This document shows positions 62,117 to 64,000 of a stretch of 64,000 bases of DNA, one piece after another. Source of the stretch: ZC4RG35 sp964388105 (GTDB lineage: Bacteria; Actinomycetota; Acidimicrobiia; Spongiisociales; ZC4RG35); assembly GCA_964388105.1 (NCBI GenBank), contig CAYLYQ010000001.1, positions 50,764 through 114,763 of the forward strand, read 5' to 3'. The position numbers and the translations under genes were made by a program. Positions within the stretch are counted from its first letter, which is position 1, and each line of letters begins with the position of its first letter. The notes below the pieces were generated by a model. That model was not told the origin of the DNA. It did not search any database and worked only from the letters and a program-made list of their open reading frames with translations.

Positions 62117-62691
62117 GCCGATTCCTCCAGATCCCTGGCGAGGCGGGCCCGGGCGCGGTGCAACCTGACCTTGGCCGCCGTGACGCTGATCCCCATGGCC
62201 TCGGAGATCTCGAGGTGGGACCAGCCGTAGACGTCCTTCATCACGACCACCTGGCGCTGACCCTCGGGCAGGCGGTTCAGTGCCATTCGGAGCTGGCCGC
62301 GCAGTTCCACCAGCTCGCCCGCGAACTCGGGGTCCGTCGGCCCCGGGAGGGCCGCCAACTCGGCCACCTCGTCCAACGGGATGGCGGCGTTGCGCCGGGC
62401 TCGGTCACGGTGGGTCCACGCGGTGTTCACGGTGATGCGGTGGAGCCAGGTGGACAGCTTGGCGTCGCCCCGGAACCTGGGAAGCGCCCGCCAGGCCCTG
62501 ACCAGAGTCTCCTGGGCTATGTCAGCAGCCAGATGTGGGTCGCCGACCAGACGTCTCGCCAATGTGTAGACCTCGTCTTGATGCGCTCTGACCAGGGCGG
62601 CGAATGCGGCGCGGTCTCCGCTCTGCGCCCGGGCGATGAGCTCGCTCTCTCTCCCCTCTTCGACCGATCCCGGTTCCTTGTGGTTACTCAC
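62113..62691 (-). CDS. ECF sigma factor
   Basis: A 192-residue ECF sigma factor with region 2 (EVYTLARRLVGDPHLAADIAQETLVRAW, then LSTWLHRITVNTAW) and region 4 (VVVMKDVYGWSHLEISEAMG, VTAAKVRLHRARARL). It is distinct from the SigR-like factor near 5.5 kb. The GTG at 62691 overlaps the 3' end of the MaoC gene by eight bases. The cognate anti-sigma gene follows with GTGA. The pair is inserted between the had-like gene and tRNA-Trp, which are neighbours in mycobacteria. Confidence 0.9.
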   Translation of the reverse strand: MSNHKEPGSVEEGRESELIARAQSGDRAAFAALVRAHQDEVYTLARRLVGDPHLAADIAQETLVRAWRALPRFRGDAKLSTWLHRITVNTAWTHRDRARRNAAIPLDEVAELAALPGPTDPEFAGELVELRGQLRMALNRLPEGQRQVVVMKDVYGWSHLEISEAMGISVTAAKVRLHRARARLARDLEESA

Positions 62692-63469
62692 CGGGGAGCT
62701 CGATCCGGGCACTGAGGTACTCCTGATCCGGGTCGGCGACCGAGACGGTCATCACGGAGCCCTCCGCAATGCTGCTGACTCTCGCGGGGCGGGCCGGGGG
62801 CAGCGGGGCGCGAAAACGGAACCGGGCGGCGCTCACCGGCCGCGGGCCGCGACGCGCCCCCGATGCCTCCTGAAGAGCCCATGCCGCTTGAAGGAGGCCG
62901 TGGACCACAACGCCGGGAAAACCTGCCGCCACCGCCGCGTCGTGGTCCCAGTGCACCGGGTTCCAGTCTCCGGTGGCCGCCGCGTAGCGGACCAGTATGG
63001 CCCGGGATGCGCTCCGCTCGCCGGCCGACGGGCTCCCGTCGTCGTCCTGGGCGGGTTCCATCTCGACCGGAGCGGAGTCGAGAGGAGGCGCCTCGCCGGA
63101 CAGAAGGAACAACGACGACCCGGCGATGACATCGCCTGCGTCTTCGTGGGCGGTGAGGTCGAAGCCGACGTAGACGACCCCAGCCCGTTCCCGGAACCTG
63201 GTCACCGTGCCGGTCACTTCGAGGGTGGCGCCGACTTCGATCGGGCGCTGCCACGAAAGGGTCTGCTCGCCATGAACGACCGACCGTCCGGCGAGCATCG
63301 ACAGGAGTTCGGGGGCGACGACGAACAAGGCGGCCGAAGCGAATCCCGGAGGGGCGTGCCCCGCCCAGCGGCCTACGTCGTCGCCGGTGGCCTCCACGTA
63401 GGCGGCAACCCGGTCGGCCGTCACCGACAACGGCTTGGGCCCGAAGGTGCGTCCTTCAAGGTCGAGCAT
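62684..63469 (-). CDS. MaoC-type dehydratase, HadA/HadB-like double hotdog
   Basis: A 261-residue protein with two hotdog domains. The N-terminal half resembles the FAS1-type dehydratase N-domain of HadA (GPKPLSVTADRVAAYVEATGDD); the C-terminal half has the hydratase-2 motif GDWNPVHWDHDAAVAAGFPGVVVHGLL with catalytic Asp and His, as in HadB. In mycobacteria HadA and HadB are separate subunits of the FAS-II 3-hydroxyacyl dehydratase; here both halves are in one chain. ATG 63469 overlaps the upstream small membrane gene by 14 bases. The natural substrate is unproven. Confidence 0.87.
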   Translation of the reverse strand: MLDLEGRTFGPKPLSVTADRVAAYVEATGDDVGRWAGHAPPGFASAALFVVAPELLSMLAGRSVVHGEQTLSWQRPIEVGATLEVTGTVTRFRERAGVVYVGFDLTAHEDAGDVIAGSSLFLLSGEAPPLDSAPVEMEPAQDDDGSPSAGERSASRAILVRYAAATGDWNPVHWDHDAAVAAGFPGVVVHGLLQAAWALQEASGARRGPRPVSAARFRFRAPLPPARPARVSSIAEGSVMTVSVADPDQEYLSARIELPGE

Positions 63470-63704
63470 TGCCGTCCCCGCTCGCGTCGCGGTCGGCACG
63501 AACTTCTTCAGACTGCTGCTCCTCGTACAGATGCTCGTACTCGGGCTCGAAGACCTGTTCGAAACCGAGGCCGCCGACCACGTTGCCTCGCTTCGGCGCC
63601 TCGCCTCTGCCGTACACCCAGCCCCGGGACGCGGCATACGACCAGAGTCGGGACAAGGCGAAGAGAAGCACCCCGGCCCCTGCGATGCCTGCCAGCCATC
63701 TCAT
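63456..63704 (-). CDS. small single-helix membrane protein
   Basis: An 82-residue protein with one N-terminal transmembrane helix (about 4-22) and an acidic cytoplasmic tail (EPEYEHLYEEQQSEEV). I do not recognise it. The ATG at 63704 has only a weak GAATGAG site. It lies between rpmG and the MaoC gene on the same strand and overlaps the latter by 14 bases; it may be a local addition to the rpmG-had cluster. Confidence 0.65.
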   Translation of the reverse strand: MRWLAGIAGAGVLLFALSRLWSYAASRGWVYGRGEAPKRGNVVGGLGFEQVFEPEYEHLYEEQQSEEVRADRDASGDGNARP

Positions 63705-63743
63705 GACCGGCTCATTCTGACAGCAGGCCCGAACGGAGCCGCG

Positions 63744-63767
63744 GAGACCCGGTTGTTACCGGGTCTC
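63744..63767 (-). terminator. terminator overlapping the rpmG stop
   Basis: GAGACCCGGT-AACA-ACCGGGTCTC on the minus strand is a 10-bp perfect stem whose loop contains part of the rpmG TAA stop. Coding end and terminator are thus merged. Confidence 0.75.
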
Positions 63768-63917
63768 GCGGTGAGTGGTGTGCTGCCGGCACCAGCGGCA
63801 GAACTTCTTCAGCTCCAGCCGCTCCTGGGTGTTCGACTTGCTCTTGGTGGTGATGTAGTTGCGCCGCTTGCACTCCGTGCATGCCATCGTGAGCGGCGGT
63901 CTCTTCTCCGAGGCCAT
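63756..63917 (-). CDS. rpmG: 50S ribosomal protein L33
   Basis: A 53-residue L33 with the zinc-type cysteines: TMACTECKRRNYITTKSKSN at the start (CxxC) and FCRWCRQHTTHRETR at the end (CxxC). This is the C+ form, which requires zinc. The N-terminus has an extra MASEKRPPL compared with many L33 proteins. ATG 63917 lies only three bases after the tuf stop, so tuf and rpmG are cotranscribed. It was found by direct reading, being shorter than most ORF cut-offs. Confidence 0.95.
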   Translation of the reverse strand: MASEKRPPLTMACTECKRRNYITTKSKSNTQERLELKKFCRWCRQHTTHRETR

Positions 63918-63920
63918 CAG

Positions 63921-64000
63921 CTACTTCGTGATCTTCGTAACTCGACCGGCGCCGACGGTGCGGCCGCCCTCACGGATCGCGAACCGCAACCCCTCATCCA
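63921..64000 (-). CDS. tuf: elongation factor Tu, C-terminal end (partial)
   Basis: The last 25 codons before the TAG at 63921-63923 read DEGLRFAIREGGRTVGAG and RVTKITK, the invariant end of EF-Tu domain 3. The rest of the gene lies beyond the window edge. The tuf-rpmG order next to had-like genes and tRNA-Trp-secE is shared with other actinobacteria in part. Confidence 0.93.
   Translation of the reverse strand, partial: DEGLRFAIREGGRTVGAGRVTKITK

Overview
The window is about 64 kb of GC-rich chromosome (roughly two-thirds G+C or more by eye) from an actinomycete-type bacterium. The markers are a Tad pilus locus in the same order as Mycobacterium tuberculosis Rv3654c-Rv3661, a fused MutT1-type Nudix/phosphatase, polyphosphate glucokinase, a SigR/RsrA-like pair, a HadA/HadB-like MaoC gene beside rpmG and tRNA-Trp-secE-nusG, and many leaderless transcripts. 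A deep-branching class such as Acidimicrobiia fits the content better than a mycobacterium or streptomycete. That is inference, because no rRNA gene is present. The region is a core chromosome: there is no prophage, insertion sequence or CRISPR array.

Layout. 1-6 kb: ftsH-hpt-tilS-metalloprotease operon, then an anti-sigma/sigma pair, divergent from a copper oxidase (6-7.5 kb), with a DosR-like palindrome between them. 7.5-15 kb: tRNA-Thr and DNA maintenance (holB, tmk, topA, PIN-PhoH, polX). 15-19 kb: tad pilus operon. 19-25 kb: HAD hydrolase, ispD, GNAT, GDPD, HU, a crotonase and small enzymes. 25-38 kb: aminotransferase, a fused alpha-keto acid dehydrogenase E1, MutT1, an asymmetric ABC exporter, a HerA-like ATPase, sigma A and SixA. 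38-56.8 kb: YyaL, CtaA, a PLP beta-synthase, a MarR/YceI pair, an Nfu-FNR fusion, malic enzyme, HflX, polyphosphate glucokinase/Gnd, SerB and PepN. 57-64 kb: ribosomal block rplL-rplJ-rplA-rplK-nusG-secE-tRNA-Trp, an ECF sigma module, a HadAB-like dehydratase, rpmG and the 3' end of tuf.

Gene expression shows a clear syntax. First genes of transcription units mostly have a TANNNT box 6-8 bases before the start codon and no Shine-Dalgarno, which predicts leaderless mRNAs. Internal genes overlap by GTGA or ATGA or carry GGAGG-type sites. This rule was used to choose many starts. Seven copies of a dispersed hairpin repeat (CTCCCCCAC...GTGGGGGAG core) are present, six of them at gene 3' ends in the sense orientation.

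Items most worth a second look are the repeat family, an extended Shine-Dalgarno with a short ORF at 42.4-42.6 kb, the Nfu-FNR fusion, the single-chain E1 alpha/beta, the orphan HerA-like ATPase, the DosR-like box, the MarR operators, and the ispD/113-residue gene pair with overlapping promoters. I saw no obviously new multi-gene system; the novelty is in fusions, regulatory sites and small genes.
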